Source: Candidatus Limimonas egerieequi (GTDB taxonomy: Bacteria; Bacillota; Clostridia; Oscillospirales; Acutalibacteraceae). Taken from it: a DNA stretch of 64,000 nt. Both the position numbers and the translations under genes were made by a program. This document shows, in pieces, positions 16,518-25,097 of this stretch. How positions within the stretch are numbered: position 1 is the first letter of the stretch; the number at the start of each line of letters is the position of its first letter. The notes under the pieces are model-generated. The model ran no database searches. It saw nothing but the letters and a program-made list of their open reading frames with translations, and was not told the DNA's origin. The stretch is from assembly GCA_018064455.1 (NCBI GenBank), contig JAGHVH010000008.1, forward strand, positions 1-64,000, given 5' to 3'.

Positions 16518-17230
16518 TGAAGAAGGAAATGGTTCGAGAGAGCGCAAATCCTCTTTATAAGCAATTGATAAGCAGGATTCGCGCTGATATAGATAATGGA
16601 GTCTACCCAGTAGACTCTAGGATTCCATCCGAGCAAGAGCTTTGCGAGAAATACGACGTCAGTCGTATCACAGTCCGCAAAGCGCTCGAGGAGCTGAGTG
16701 ATATCGGTCTCCTTGTTCGCCGCCAAGGCAAGGGCACCTTTGTTTCAGTGCCTTCTATTGAGATGGAAATAAAGCAAGTTAATAGTTTCCATGACGCTTG
16801 TAAGAGTGCGGGACGCATTGCGTCAACGCGTGTTTTAGGTGCCCGTGAAGTTGCGGCGAGCGATGAGGATATCAAAGCGCTTCGCCTAAATCAAGGAAGC
16901 CGTGTTATAGAAGTGGACCGCATCCGCATGGCGGATGATGTTCCAGTAATACTGGAACGTAATCACTTTTCTATGGGCTACTCCTATTTGCTCGAGAGCG
17001 ACCTTAGTGGTTCGCTTTACAGTCTGCTTCGCGCATATGGCGTAGAGCCAACTCAAGCAGTTCATGAAATTTCACTTGTACTTGCTGATGAGAATAAAGC
17101 AAAGTTGTTGGGTCTCGATGTTGGCTCACCACTTTTGTTCCTTCACGAGATTATCTATGACCAAAAGGGTCGACCACTTCATGTTTCTCACCAATACATA
17201 AGGGGAGACAAATTTACCTTAAAACTATAA
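16517..17230 (+). CDS. GntR family regulator with UTRA domain, probable amino-sugar repressor
   Basis: A 237-residue regulator. The N-terminal winged helix-turn-helix (residues about 10-78) shows the GntR pattern: PLYKQL, IPSEQELCEKYDVSRITVRKAL, and GKGTFV. The rest is a UTRA ligand-binding domain ending in a typical YIRGDKF segment. Proteins of this HutC/NagR subfamily bind phosphosugars; the position immediately after nagB (1-bp overlap) suggests sensing GlcN-6-P or GlcNAc-6-P and autoregulation of the glmM operon. No operator was identified with certainty. Confidence 0.88.
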   Translation: MKKEMVRESANPLYKQLISRIRADIDNGVYPVDSRIPSEQELCEKYDVSRITVRKALEELSDIGLLVRRQGKGTFVSVPSIEMEIKQVNSFHDACKSAGRIASTRVLGAREVAASDEDIKALRLNQGSRVIEVDRIRMADDVPVILERNHFSMGYSYLLESDLSGSLYSLLRAYGVEPTQAVHEISLVLADENKAKLLGLDVGSPLLFLHEIIYDQKGRPLHVSHQYIRGDKFTLKL

Positions 17231-17234
17231 AAAT

Positions 17235-17262
17235 AACCCATCTAGGTTTTCCTAGATGGGTT
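17235..17262. terminator. Bidirectional terminator between the amino-sugar operon and lplA
   Basis: A 12-bp perfect stem (17235-17246 with 17251-17262) with a TTTT loop, followed by a T-rich run; it lies between converging genes. Confidence 0.88.
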
Positions 17263-17267
17263 TTGTT

Positions 17268-18326
17268 TTACATTTTTTCGTGTAGCAGTGATTTGATTTC
17301 TCGGCAACAGGTGGTGACGTCTTCGTCACTCTGTTTTGCCGCCATGTTTACTGCTTTTTCAAGCGATTCTATGTTAAATGGTGTGCCTATAAGGGTTTCC
17401 TCAAGAGCCGATATGAAATTTGGATAGAGGGAGTCTGAATAGATTTTAGCAGTTGATACTTTGTTATTTTCAAAGTCTAAACAGATTTCAATGTTACCCC
17501 AATCAAAACGCTTTTCGGCAGTCCAAGTGAAACTTGGATTTTTATCATAAATCCATTCCTCGCTTGAGAAGAATTTTTGATTATCAGAGAGGGCTTGAAG
17601 CATTTTGAGCATTGAACCTGATGCACCCCAAATTGACTGTCCAGTGCCGACAACCATTGATTTTCCACCGACTTCTAGGGTCGTATCAAAATCCTCTTTG
17701 CCATACTCGTGGACAAAAGCATCCTTGAGAGCAACAATCATGTTGTCAACGTTGATATCCCCTGTCATCTCGTTTAAGTTTGCCACGCGAGAGGATACAG
17801 AAGATACACCTTTGGACTCTAGCTTTGCTGGGTCAACTGACAGTATGCTTTCAAGAAGGAGACTGTCAACGTTTATCATGATAGTTCCGTGGTGGCAGTT
17901 GACTCCATTTGCTTTAAGGAATGCATTTCCTGAGAATTTGCGCCCAAGAATTGTAATATCGTTTCGACCGGAAACTTGTGCTGGGAGACCAAATTGATCA
18001 AGCGCCTTGACGATTACGTCAAGCTGCTTTTCCACATCGTAGCAACCATCACGAGCAATAAAAGTAAAGTTTAAATTGCCCAAATCATGAAAAACAGCGC
18101 CTCCGCCAGAGAGGCGGCGCGCAATTTTTCCGTTAAGCTGTTCAATCATTGGGAGATTGCACTCAGCATATATATTTTGATTTCTACCGATAACTACGGT
18201 GCGCTCATTTTGCCAAAGATAGAATATGATTTCATCCTCTTTGACGTTGTCAAAGAGGTACTTTTCAACACTTAAGTTGAAATATGGATCATGAGAATAG
18301 CTTTGAGCATAAATAAGTCTAGTCAT
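17268..18326 (-). CDS. lplA: Lipoate-protein ligase A
   Basis: Activates lipoate with ATP and attaches it to the lysine of lipoyl domains such as GcvH. It has 352 residues: a catalytic domain (1-240) with ERTVVIGRNQN, the RRLSGGGAVFHDLGNLNFT lipoate/adenylate loop (about 71-89), and GRNDITILGRKFSGNA with the catalytic Lys, then a C-terminal accessory domain. It is the last gene of the one-carbon operon and lies 5 bp downstream of gcvH, its obvious substrate. This implies the cell scavenges free lipoate rather than relying only on LipA/LipB, which are not in the window. Confidence 0.93.
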   Translation of the reverse strand: MTRLIYAQSYSHDPYFNLSVEKYLFDNVKEDEIIFYLWQNERTVVIGRNQNIYAECNLPMIEQLNGKIARRLSGGGAVFHDLGNLNFTFIARDGCYDVEKQLDVIVKALDQFGLPAQVSGRNDITILGRKFSGNAFLKANGVNCHHGTIMINVDSLLLESILSVDPAKLESKGVSSVSSRVANLNEMTGDINVDNMIVALKDAFVHEYGKEDFDTTLEVGGKSMVVGTGQSIWGASGSMLKMLQALSDNQKFFSSEEWIYDKNPSFTWTAEKRFDWGNIEICLDFENNKVSTAKIYSDSLYPNFISALEETLIGTPFNIESLEKAVNMAAKQSDEDVTTCCREIKSLLHEKM

Positions 18327-18331
18327 ATAAG

Positions 18332-18697
18332 TTATTCACAGATTTCGTCGTATGCGTCAGCATCGAGAAGGTCATCGAGTTCTGATTCGTCAGAAAGTTT
18401 TACTTCGATAATCCATGCAGCATAAGCGTCATCATTAACTGCTTCTGGTTCATCATCAAGTTCCTCGTTTACAGCGATGATTTCGCCTGATATTGGAGAA
18501 GGAACCTCAGATGATGTCTTTGATGATTCAACCTCTGTGAATGTATCGCCGACCGTTACTTCGTCGCCAACTTCTGGCAAGTCAACGTAAACGATATCAC
18601 CAAGTTGCTCAGCTGCGTATGGTGTGATACCAATCTTTGCTGTGTCGCCATTAACAAGGGCCCATGCATGGCCTTCGTTATAAAGATATTCTGCCAT
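18332..18697 (-). CDS. gcvH: Glycine cleavage system H-like lipoyl protein
   Basis: A small lipoyl carrier, 121 residues, in the usual H-protein range. The lipoyl hairpin is VESSKTSSEV with Lys60 as the attachment residue (most H proteins read ESVKAAS there). The flanking LGDIVYVDLPEVGDEV and SPISGEIIAVNEEL segments are typical. The C-terminus is strongly acidic. In glycine cleavage it carries the aminomethyl group between the P, T and L proteins, but no P or T gene is nearby. Here it is between lpdA and lplA, downstream of metVF, as in acetogen Wood-Ljungdahl clusters, so an electron-carrier role is possible. Confidence 0.92.
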   Translation of the reverse strand: MAEYLYNEGHAWALVNGDTAKIGITPYAAEQLGDIVYVDLPEVGDEVTVGDTFTEVESSKTSSEVPSPISGEIIAVNEELDDEPEAVNDDAYAAWIIEVKLSDESELDDLLDADAYDEICE

Positions 18698-18737
18698 AAT
18701 TTAGTCCTCCAAAAATTAGTATAGGTTAATAATACTA

Positions 18738-20129
18738 TTAAATCTTGTTGGTGGCAAGTCCATGGATATCATGGATTGCTTCCATTATAGCTTCACTCAT
18801 TGTTGGATGAGGGAAAATTGATTTTCCAACAGCAGTTGCTGTGAGTCCACATTCTACTGCTGTAGTGATAACTTGGAGCATGTCAGATGCTCGGGCTCCT
18901 ACTATTTCACCACCGATGATGACATCGTTCATATCGGTGATTATTTTTACAAAACCTGTTGTATGGCCAGATGCCTGTGCCTTGCCAAGGCCCTTAAAGT
19001 CGAATGTGCCAATTTTATAATCCACATCAACTTCTTTGCCAGCGGCAATGAGGTCCTTTTCAAGAGTGCCACAGGACGCAAGTTCTGGGTTTGTGAATAC
19101 GCAACCAGGAACAGCCTTATAAGACATCTCATCATCCTCGCCGAGGATGTTGTTTACTGCAACAACACCTTCTTTTGATGCAACGTGTGCAAGCTGAGCG
19201 CTTGGGACGATGTCGCCGATTGCGAAAATGTTTTCAACATTTGTGCGCATATGGCTGTCAACTGCTACGCGACCGCGCTCTGCCATAGCAACGCCAGTGG
19301 CCTCAAGGTTTAAGCCAGCTGTGTATGGTGCACGACCAACAGCGACTAATACAACCTCTGCTTCAAGTTCTTTGCCACTCTCGAGAGTAACTTGAACACT
19401 ATCATCACCAGGATTTACTTCCTTGATGCCATCGCCACAGATTGATTTAATCTTTTCTTTTTTGAATTGACGAGTAATCTGTTTTGAAACATCCTCGTCC
19501 ATTGTTGCCATAAGTCTTGGGAGTGCTTCGACAATTGTCATCTCAGTTCCCATTGCGTGAAGGAACTGACCAATTTCACAGCCGATAACACCGCCGCCTA
19601 CCAAGATCATGGATTTTGGTGGTTTTTCTAAATCTAATACTTCATCAGAAGTAATTACATTTTTGCCGTTCACCTTAAAGATAGGTGGAGCAACTGGAAC
19701 AGAACCAGTTGCAAGGATGATGTAGTCTGTTTGAATTTCCTCTGTCTCACCATCGGCCTTTTCAACTAAAACAGTGTGATTATCCTTGAGTGATCCGGCG
19801 CCCTTGATTACTGTAACACCGGCTTTATCCATCAAAAAGGCGATGCCTTTTACAAGGCTAGTCATAACCTTGTTTTTGCGCTCAAGTACAGTCGCATAGT
19901 CAACAGCGATGTCGCCCTCTGGGATGTTAATTCCAAAGTCGCTTGCCTCTTCACATGCTTTGAGACTGTCGTATGACGCGAGGAAAGCTTTGGTTGGGAT
20001 ACAGCCACGGTTGAGGCATGTGCCACCTAAGGTGTCCTTTTCAATGAGGACAACTTCCGCTCCACGCTTTGCAGCGTAGAGGGCTGTCTCATATCCACCA
20101 GGGCCTGCACCGATTATTGTTATCTTCAT
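18738..20129 (-). CDS. lpdA: Dihydrolipoyl dehydrogenase
   Basis: FAD-dependent disulfide oxidoreductase, 463 residues. The N-terminus has the FAD motif GAGPGG (7-12), the redox pair is GGTCLNRGC with Cys38 and Cys43, a second nucleotide-binding Gly-rich motif (VGGGVIGCEIG) lies near residue 175, and the C-terminal HPTMSEAIMEA holds the catalytic His-Glu. It reoxidises the dihydrolipoyl arm of GcvH with NAD+, or reduces it in reverse. It overlaps metF by 4 bp, a tight link to methylene-THF reduction and not to a 2-oxoacid dehydrogenase, none of which is encoded here. It has no extra N-terminal lipoyl domain. Confidence 0.94.
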   Translation of the reverse strand: MKITIIGAGPGGYETALYAAKRGAEVVLIEKDTLGGTCLNRGCIPTKAFLASYDSLKACEEASDFGINIPEGDIAVDYATVLERKNKVMTSLVKGIAFLMDKAGVTVIKGAGSLKDNHTVLVEKADGETEEIQTDYIILATGSVPVAPPIFKVNGKNVITSDEVLDLEKPPKSMILVGGGVIGCEIGQFLHAMGTEMTIVEALPRLMATMDEDVSKQITRQFKKEKIKSICGDGIKEVNPGDDSVQVTLESGKELEAEVVLVAVGRAPYTAGLNLEATGVAMAERGRVAVDSHMRTNVENIFAIGDIVPSAQLAHVASKEGVVAVNNILGEDDEMSYKAVPGCVFTNPELASCGTLEKDLIAAGKEVDVDYKIGTFDFKGLGKAQASGHTTGFVKIITDMNDVIIGGEIVGARASDMLQVITTAVECGLTATAVGKSIFPHPTMSEAIMEAIHDIHGLATNKI

Positions 20130-21049
20130 ATCTCAATGCCTGCTTTCTCGAGGATAATTGGAACGTTCTTCTCGGCGCCGATTGCCATGATATGAACACC
20201 GTCGCAGAGGCCTTCTTCCTTAATCTGGCTGATCATTTCAGCAGCCATCTCGATACCTGCTTTTGCAGGGAGACCCTTAATATCTTTTTCTTTGCCCTCA
20301 GCTGCGGCAGCAGCGAGGCGTTCAATCATCCAGTCTGGTACATCAATGCCTGGGACGTTGGCATTCATAAACTTTGCCATGCCAGCGGCCTTGAGTGGGA
20401 TGATGCCAGCCATAATGTGAACGTTGATATTTGCTTTATCGACAGCGTCCATAAAGCGCTTGAATGATTCTACATCAAAGATGCCTTGTGTCTGAATGTA
20501 TTCTGCACCAGCATCTACTTTTTTCTTGAGCTTTGCAATCTGCATAATCTGTGGCTCGTAAACTGGAGTTACACAAGCACCCTTATAAAACTTTGGAACA
20601 GTGCCTGTGATTTCGTTTCCGCCACAGTCAAGACCTGTCTCTTCCATCTGGCTGAGCATGTTAAGGATGCCAACGGAATCAAGGTCAAAGACCGGCTTTG
20701 ATTCCTTGCAGTCACCGACCGTTGTGTGGTCGCCAGTGAGGGCGAGCATTGTGTCTATGCCAAGGGCATAGGCAGAGAGCATATCGCCCATGATGGCCAT
20801 ACGAGAACGGTCGCGTCCTGTCATCTGTATGATAGGGTTGAGACCCTGTGCCTTGAGTGCTGCGCAAAGGCCAATAGATGAGGCTTTGAGGCATGCGCTC
20901 TGCATGTCGGTTACATTGATACCGTGAACTTTACCCTTGAGGAGCTGTGCTACCTCAAGCTGTTCAGAAAAGTCTGCTCCTTTTGGAGGTGCCATTTCAG
21001 CAGTTACAGCAAATTTGCCTGCATCAAAAGCTTCTTTTAAAACGCTCAT
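20126..21049 (-). CDS. metF: Methylene-tetrahydrofolate reductase, large subunit
   Basis: Reduces 5,10-methylene-THF to 5-methyl-THF. It is a 307-residue TIM-barrel flavoprotein of the short, acetogen type. Recognisable segments are AVTAEMAPPKGAD at the N-terminus (the Glu of the MTHFR family), QMTGRDRSRMAIMGDMLSA (about 74-92) and LALTGDHTTVGD, followed by VFDLDSVG. The gene overlaps metV upstream and lpdA downstream by 4 bp each, so the three products are likely made in fixed ratio. MetF of this type works in a complex with the MetV iron-sulfur/zinc subunit. The electron donor is not readable from sequence. Confidence 0.92.
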   Translation of the reverse strand: MSVLKEAFDAGKFAVTAEMAPPKGADFSEQLEVAQLLKGKVHGINVTDMQSACLKASSIGLCAALKAQGLNPIIQMTGRDRSRMAIMGDMLSAYALGIDTMLALTGDHTTVGDCKESKPVFDLDSVGILNMLSQMEETGLDCGGNEITGTVPKFYKGACVTPVYEPQIMQIAKLKKKVDAGAEYIQTQGIFDVESFKRFMDAVDKANINVHIMAGIIPLKAAGMAKFMNANVPGIDVPDWMIERLAAAAAEGKEKDIKGLPAKAGIEMAAEMISQIKEEGLCDGVHIMAIGAEKNVPIILEKAGIEI

Positions 21050-21711
21050 TCTGCTACCTCCTCAGCCTTTTTCTTTAAATTATCAGAACGTGGATAACTG
21101 TACTTTGCATATCCCTTGTCTGGATTGAGCTGGTTGATGAATTCATCCTCACGGCCCTGTTCCTTCATCTTGTTGTAGATGAGGATCCAAGCACAGTCGT
21201 TCTCTGGATTAACTTCGCATTTGCCGTTCTTCTGTCCGCCACAAGGTCCGTTTACAAGGGACTTGGCGCATTTTGTGATTGGGCAAATGCCGGCTGTATG
21301 ACCTATCTCGCAGTTGCCGCACATACGGCACATCTCGTTAAAGATGCCAATGCGCTCAACCTGAGCGAGATACATTGTATTGTTTGCAGGGTAAACTGGG
21401 AGGTCTGTGTTTTGTGCTACTGTCTGAGCACCGTTGCCGCATGCCATTGAGATAACGCACTCGGCACCTAAATCACGAAGGGCTTTGATTTCCTTTTTAA
21501 CAAGCATTTTTTGGCAGCTCTCATCTGGGATAACACTACCAAGTACTTCTATGCCGTGCTCGCCTAAAATAGCGGTGAGTTCAGCGATTTCTTCTTCGCC
21601 GCCAGTCTTGCATGAGGTTGCGCAACTACCGCAACCAACGAGAACAACTTTGCGTTTGTCTCCTATCATCGAGAGGAGCTCGTCAATTGGTTTTTTCTCT
21701 GTAAAAATCAT
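21046..21711 (-). CDS. metV: Methylene-THF reductase partner subunit MetV (Cys-rich)
   Basis: A 221-residue protein of the methylene-THF reductase C-terminal family. The N-terminal half has GCGSCATSC near residue 26 and a Rossmann-like CVISMACGNGAQTVA segment. The C-terminal part carries a dense Cys array (CRMCGNCE, GICPITKCAKSLVNGPCGG, GKCEV, NDCAW; residues about 128-175) suited to Fe-S and zinc binding. In acetogens MetV binds and is required by MetF for activity. AAGGAGG precedes the start, and the metF start lies within its last codons. Confidence 0.88.
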   Translation of the reverse strand: MIFTEKKPIDELLSMIGDKRKVVLVGCGSCATSCKTGGEEEIAELTAILGEHGIEVLGSVIPDESCQKMLVKKEIKALRDLGAECVISMACGNGAQTVAQNTDLPVYPANNTMYLAQVERIGIFNEMCRMCGNCEIGHTAGICPITKCAKSLVNGPCGGQKNGKCEVNPENDCAWILIYNKMKEQGREDEFINQLNPDKGYAKYSYPRSDNLKKKAEEVAE

Positions 21712-21723
21712 ACCATGACCTCC

Positions 21724-22701
21724 TTAGTCAATTCCGTTTTGTACCTTGCATGCCTTGATAAGGTTCTTTGCAAGGAGGGCAGATGTGATGCCACCAACAC
21801 CTGGAACAGGAGTCTTCCAAGAAGCCTTCTCCTCAACATCGGCTGCACAGCAACCGAATGTGTTGATCTTTTGTCTGCCAGTTTTCTCATTGATTATTGG
21901 CTCGCCATTTTCGTCAAAGGCTTTTTCGCGAACGATGGCAGCATCAATAACAATGGCACCTTCTGGAATCATATCAGCAGTGATTGAATCCTTGAAAGGT
22001 GTAGCGCATACGATTACGTCTGCGCGCTTGATATAGTCATTCTTGATTTCAGAGTGTGTGAGATGGTGAACGATTGAAACTGTTGCAAAACGGTTGGTGA
22101 GCATCATTGATAGAGGCTTACCAATAACGTTTGAGTTGTTGATTATGCAGACGTCAAGGCCACAGCAAACATCATTTGCCTGTGCTTCGTTTGCAAGTTC
22201 TGGAGTCTTGTACTTCTTGCTTATTTCTGCCTTAATCTCATTAGCGTAGAAGTCGATGATTTCCATAACAGCGGCAGCTGTGCATGGAGGAAGGGCAGTA
22301 GGATCATTGATAACTACCTTGCCCATGTTGTCTGATGTTGATGCATCGCAGTCCTTGATAGCGCTTAAGTTATCAGAAATTGCGGCTGTCTCATCGATGT
22401 TGTCGAGTGGGCGGAATGCAAGGATACCATGAACTGATGGATCTGCATTTACCTTCTTAAACTCGGTGATGTAGTCCTCTTGTGATACATCAGCAGGGAG
22501 AGCGTGAACCTCTACTTCGATACCAGTAGCCTCTGCTGTGGCAAAGATACCTTTCTCATAAGCAAGGTCTGGTCCTTTCTCACCAACACGCATGAGTGCG
22601 AGTTTTGGAGAGATGCCTTTTGCTCTTAAGAGCTCAGACTCATTTTTACATTCGTCTTTGATTGTCTGTGCAACAAGTTTACAGTCGAGAATTTGTGCCA
22701 T
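21724..22701 (-). CDS. folD: Methylene-THF dehydrogenase of the FolD family, probably dehydrogenase-only
   Basis: Oxidises or reduces between methylene- and methenyl-THF with NAD(P). It has 325 residues, longer than usual FolD (about 285). The pyridine-nucleotide domain has NNSNVIGKPLSMML and the C-terminus PGVGGITSALL. In the active site the family YxxxK becomes YEKGI: Tyr48 is kept but Ile52 replaces the catalytic Lys. The VQLP Gln is Phe96 (GILAFRPL). Both residues are needed for the cyclohydrolase step in bifunctional FolD, and both are also lost in yeast monofunctional MTD1. FchA, encoded just upstream, can supply the cyclohydrolase. The start is ATG 22701, with AAGGAG upstream; the frame extends 8 codons further. 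Confidence 0.88.
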   Translation of the reverse strand: MAQILDCKLVAQTIKDECKNESELLRAKGISPKLALMRVGEKGPDLAYEKGIFATAEATGIEVEVHALPADVSQEDYITEFKKVNADPSVHGILAFRPLDNIDETAAISDNLSAIKDCDASTSDNMGKVVINDPTALPPCTAAAVMEIIDFYANEIKAEISKKYKTPELANEAQANDVCCGLDVCIINNSNVIGKPLSMMLTNRFATVSIVHHLTHSEIKNDYIKRADVIVCATPFKDSITADMIPEGAIVIDAAIVREKAFDENGEPIINEKTGRQKINTFGCCAADVEEKASWKTPVPGVGGITSALLAKNLIKACKVQNGID

Positions 22702-22717
22702 CTTTATTGTTACTCCT

Positions 22718-23350
22718 TTATGCAAGTTGTGATTTTACATTTTCATAGATGCTATCTGCAAGTTTTTCACCGTCGATAACAAGTGGTAAGAGTTCATCTG
22801 TAATTGACTTAACATAAGCCTCATCAGTGATGGATTTTAAGTTGATCATTACATTGAGCCAACCACTTTGAAGAGCGGCCTTGAGGCAAACCACGCCACA
22901 TCCAACATCGGATACAGCGAGTTTGGAGCCCTTGGTCATAAGCTCTTCGTGGAGTTTGATTGCTTTGTATGAAAGCTTTACTATTTCGATTGGTGCAGTG
23001 ATGGCAACCTTGAGGGCTGCTTGCATCTTTTCTTCCTTTATTGCCTTCTCTTCATCAGTCTCAGCAGGGAGACCATAGCACTGAGAAAGTGGATAGAAGT
23101 TTTCTGCATCCTTATCTATAAGTGAGAGGAGTTCATCTTGAAGTGCACGAGCGTCAGTTAGAATGCGCTCGATGTCGGCTTGGTACTCGGCGTATTTTTT
23201 CTTGCCTGTGGTGAGGTTGCCCACCATACCGGCAAGTGCTACGCCGATGCTGCCAACAAGGGCAGCAACTCCACCGCCACCAGGAACTGGGGCTTTGGAG
23301 AATGTCTCATCTAGGAATTTTTCGCATGACCACTGTGGGATGTTGCTCAT
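22718..23350 (-). CDS. fchA: Methenyl-THF cyclohydrolase (cyclodeaminase family)
   Basis: A 210-residue all-helical protein of the formimino-THF cyclodeaminase family. The N-terminal FSKAPVPGGGGVAALVGSIGVAL segment is the family hallmark. In acetogens and other anaerobes FchA interconverts formyl- and methenyl-THF. It lies between fhs and the FolD homologue with gaps of 21 and 16 bp. The ATG at 23350 is chosen because AAGGAGGAG sits 5 bases ahead; the frame extends 7 codons further. Because the neighbouring FolD seems to lack cyclohydrolase residues, this gene is probably essential to the pathway here. Confidence 0.88.
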   Translation of the reverse strand: MSNIPQWSCEKFLDETFSKAPVPGGGGVAALVGSIGVALAGMVGNLTTGKKKYAEYQADIERILTDARALQDELLSLIDKDAENFYPLSQCYGLPAETDEEKAIKEEKMQAALKVAITAPIEIVKLSYKAIKLHEELMTKGSKLAVSDVGCGVVCLKAALQSGWLNVMINLKSITDEAYVKSITDELLPLVIDGEKLADSIYENVKSQLA

Positions 23351-23371
23351 TAAAACTCCTCCTTTAATCAA

Positions 23372-25045
23372 TTAGAATAAGCCTTTGATTTTGCCATCAC
23401 TATCAACATCAATCTTGGTAGCTGCTGGTACCTTTGGAAGGCCAGGCATCTTCATGATGTCGCCTGTAAGTACTACAAGGAAGCCGGCGCCAGCTGATAC
23501 TGTGATGTTTCTAACTGTGATATTGAAGTTTGTTGGACGGCCAAGCTTTGTCTGGTCGTCTGAAAGTGAATACTGAGTTTTAGCCATACAGATTGGAAGT
23601 TTGCCAAAGCCCAAGTTCTCAAGGTTCTCAATTTCCTGAGAAACCTTGCCAGCGTACTGAACGCCATCTGCACCATAGATGCGCTTTGCGATAGCTTCAA
23701 TCTTGTCCTTGATTGGTGCATCAAGGTCATAGCTGAATGTGAAGTTGCTTGGCTGGTCGCAGAGGCGTACGACCTCTTCTGCGAGTTCCATACCGCCGTC
23801 GCCACCTTTGCCCCAAACTTCTGACATACGTACGTTTACACCGAGCTCTGCGCAACGGCGTGTAACGAGCTCGATTTCTGCGTCTGTGTCAGCGTCAAAT
23901 CTGTTGAGGGCTACAACACATGGAAGGTTATAAACCTGAGTGATGTTTTCAACGTGCTTTAAGAGGTTTGGAAGACCGCGCTCGAGAGCTTCGAGGTTCT
24001 CAAGACCAGTCTCTGTCTTTGGTACGCCACCGTTGTACTTGAGCGCACGGATTGTTGCAACGATAACAACTGCTGATGGCTTGATGCCAGTCATGCGACA
24101 TTTGATATCGAGGAACTTCTCGGCGCCAAGGTCAGCGCCGAAGCCTGCCTCGGTAACAACATAGTCGCCGAAATGACGCGCCATATTAGTTGCCATTACA
24201 GAGTTGCAACCGTGCGCGATATTTGCAAAAGGTCCACCATGTACAAATGCAGGTGTGCCTTCGAGTGTCTGAACAAGGTTTGGCTTGAGAGCATCCTTGA
24301 GGAGTGCAGCCATTGCACCTGGTGCATCAAGCTGGCCTGCTGTAACAGGCTCACCACTTCTTGAATAAGCAACAACGATTCTTGAAAAACGTGCCTTTAA
24401 ATCATCAATGCTTGTAGCAAGGCAGAATGCTGCCATGATTTCTGATGCAACTGTGATGTCAAAACCATCTTCACGTGGAACACCATGAACTTTGCCACCC
24501 ATACCGTCAACGACGTTGCGAAGTTGACGATCGTTCATGTCTACACAGCGGCGCCATACTACGCGGCGTGTATCGATATCGAGTTCATTGCCCTGATAGA
24601 TGTGGTTATCAAGCATAGCAGCAAGAAGGTTGTTTGCAGCGCCGATTGCATGGAAGTCACCTGTGAAATGGAGGTTGATGTCTTCCATAGGGATAACCTG
24701 TGCATATCCGCCGCCAGCAGCGCCGCCCTTAACGCCAAATACTGGGCCAAGTGATGGCTCACGAAGAGCGATAACTGTTTTCTTGCCGAGCTTTGTCAAA
24801 GCGTCGCCAAGACCAACAGTAGTTGTTGTTTTACCTTCACCAGCAGGTGTTGGGTTGATAGCAGTAACGAGGATTACTTTGGCCTCTGGGCCATCCTTTG
24901 GTTGATTTAAGATGTTGTAATCTACCTTTGCTTTGTACCAACCATAGTACTCAAAGTTCTCCTCTGTAAGTCCAAGTTTTGCAGCGATTTTGTCAATTCG
25001 CTCTGGAGTTGCTTCCTGAGCAATTTCGATGTCTGATTTTGCCAT
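23372..25045 (-). CDS. fhs: Formate-tetrahydrofolate ligase
   Basis: ATP-dependent synthesis of 10-formyl-THF from formate and THF, the entry step of the methyl branch. It has 557 residues, the normal size. The P-loop is TPAGEGKTT (66-74), followed by the conserved [22 protein letters not shown] block split across residues about 96-117, and later [13 protein letters not shown] and [14 protein letters not shown]. It is the first gene of an eight-gene minus-strand operon ending at lplA. The start is ATG 25045, with AAAGGTGG 8 bases ahead, rather than the in-frame GTG at 25057. Confidence 0.96.
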   Translation of the reverse strand: MAKSDIEIAQEATPERIDKIAAKLGLTEENFEYYGWYKAKVDYNILNQPKDGPEAKVILVTAINPTPAGEGKTTTTVGLGDALTKLGKKTVIALREPSLGPVFGVKGGAAGGGYAQVIPMEDINLHFTGDFHAIGAANNLLAAMLDNHIYQGNELDIDTRRVVWRRCVDMNDRQLRNVVDGMGGKVHGVPREDGFDITVASEIMAAFCLATSIDDLKARFSRIVVAYSRSGEPVTAGQLDAPGAMAALLKDALKPNLVQTLEGTPAFVHGGPFANIAHGCNSVMATNMARHFGDYVVTEAGFGADLGAEKFLDIKCRMTGIKPSAVVIVATIRALKYNGGVPKTETGLENLEALERGLPNLLKHVENITQVYNLPCVVALNRFDADTDAEIELVTRRCAELGVNVRMSEVWGKGGDGGMELAEEVVRLCDQPSNFTFSYDLDAPIKDKIEAIAKRIYGADGVQYAGKVSQEIENLENLGFGKLPICMAKTQYSLSDDQTKLGRPTNFNITVRNITVSAGAGFLVVLTGDIMKMPGLPKVPAATKIDVDSDGKIKGLF

Positions 25046-25074
25046 TGCTGTGGCCACCTTTCTTTTGCTATACT
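25045..25074 (+). promoter_or_regulatory. Possible promoter of the 5-formyl-THF cyclo-ligase gene
   Basis: TTGCTG (25045-25050), 18 bp, TATACT (25069-25074). The -35 overlaps the fhs start codon on the other strand. The intergenic gap is only 52 bp, so any fhs promoter must extend into the cyclo-ligase coding region. Confidence 0.4.
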
Positions 25075-25097
25075 ATATGATGCTAGGAGGGATAGAT

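Noticed and set aside
18698-18737. AGTAT/ATACT repeat between gcvH and lpdA as a terminator
   Set aside because: The arms are short and AT-only, and the genes are in a tightly spaced operon.
18873-19178. 101-codon plus-strand frame inside lpdA
   Set aside because: Antisense to the FAD oxidoreductase; no supporting signals.
25046-25097. Tetrahydrofolate riboswitch ahead of fhs
   Set aside because: The gap is too short (52 bp) and has no matching conserved elements.
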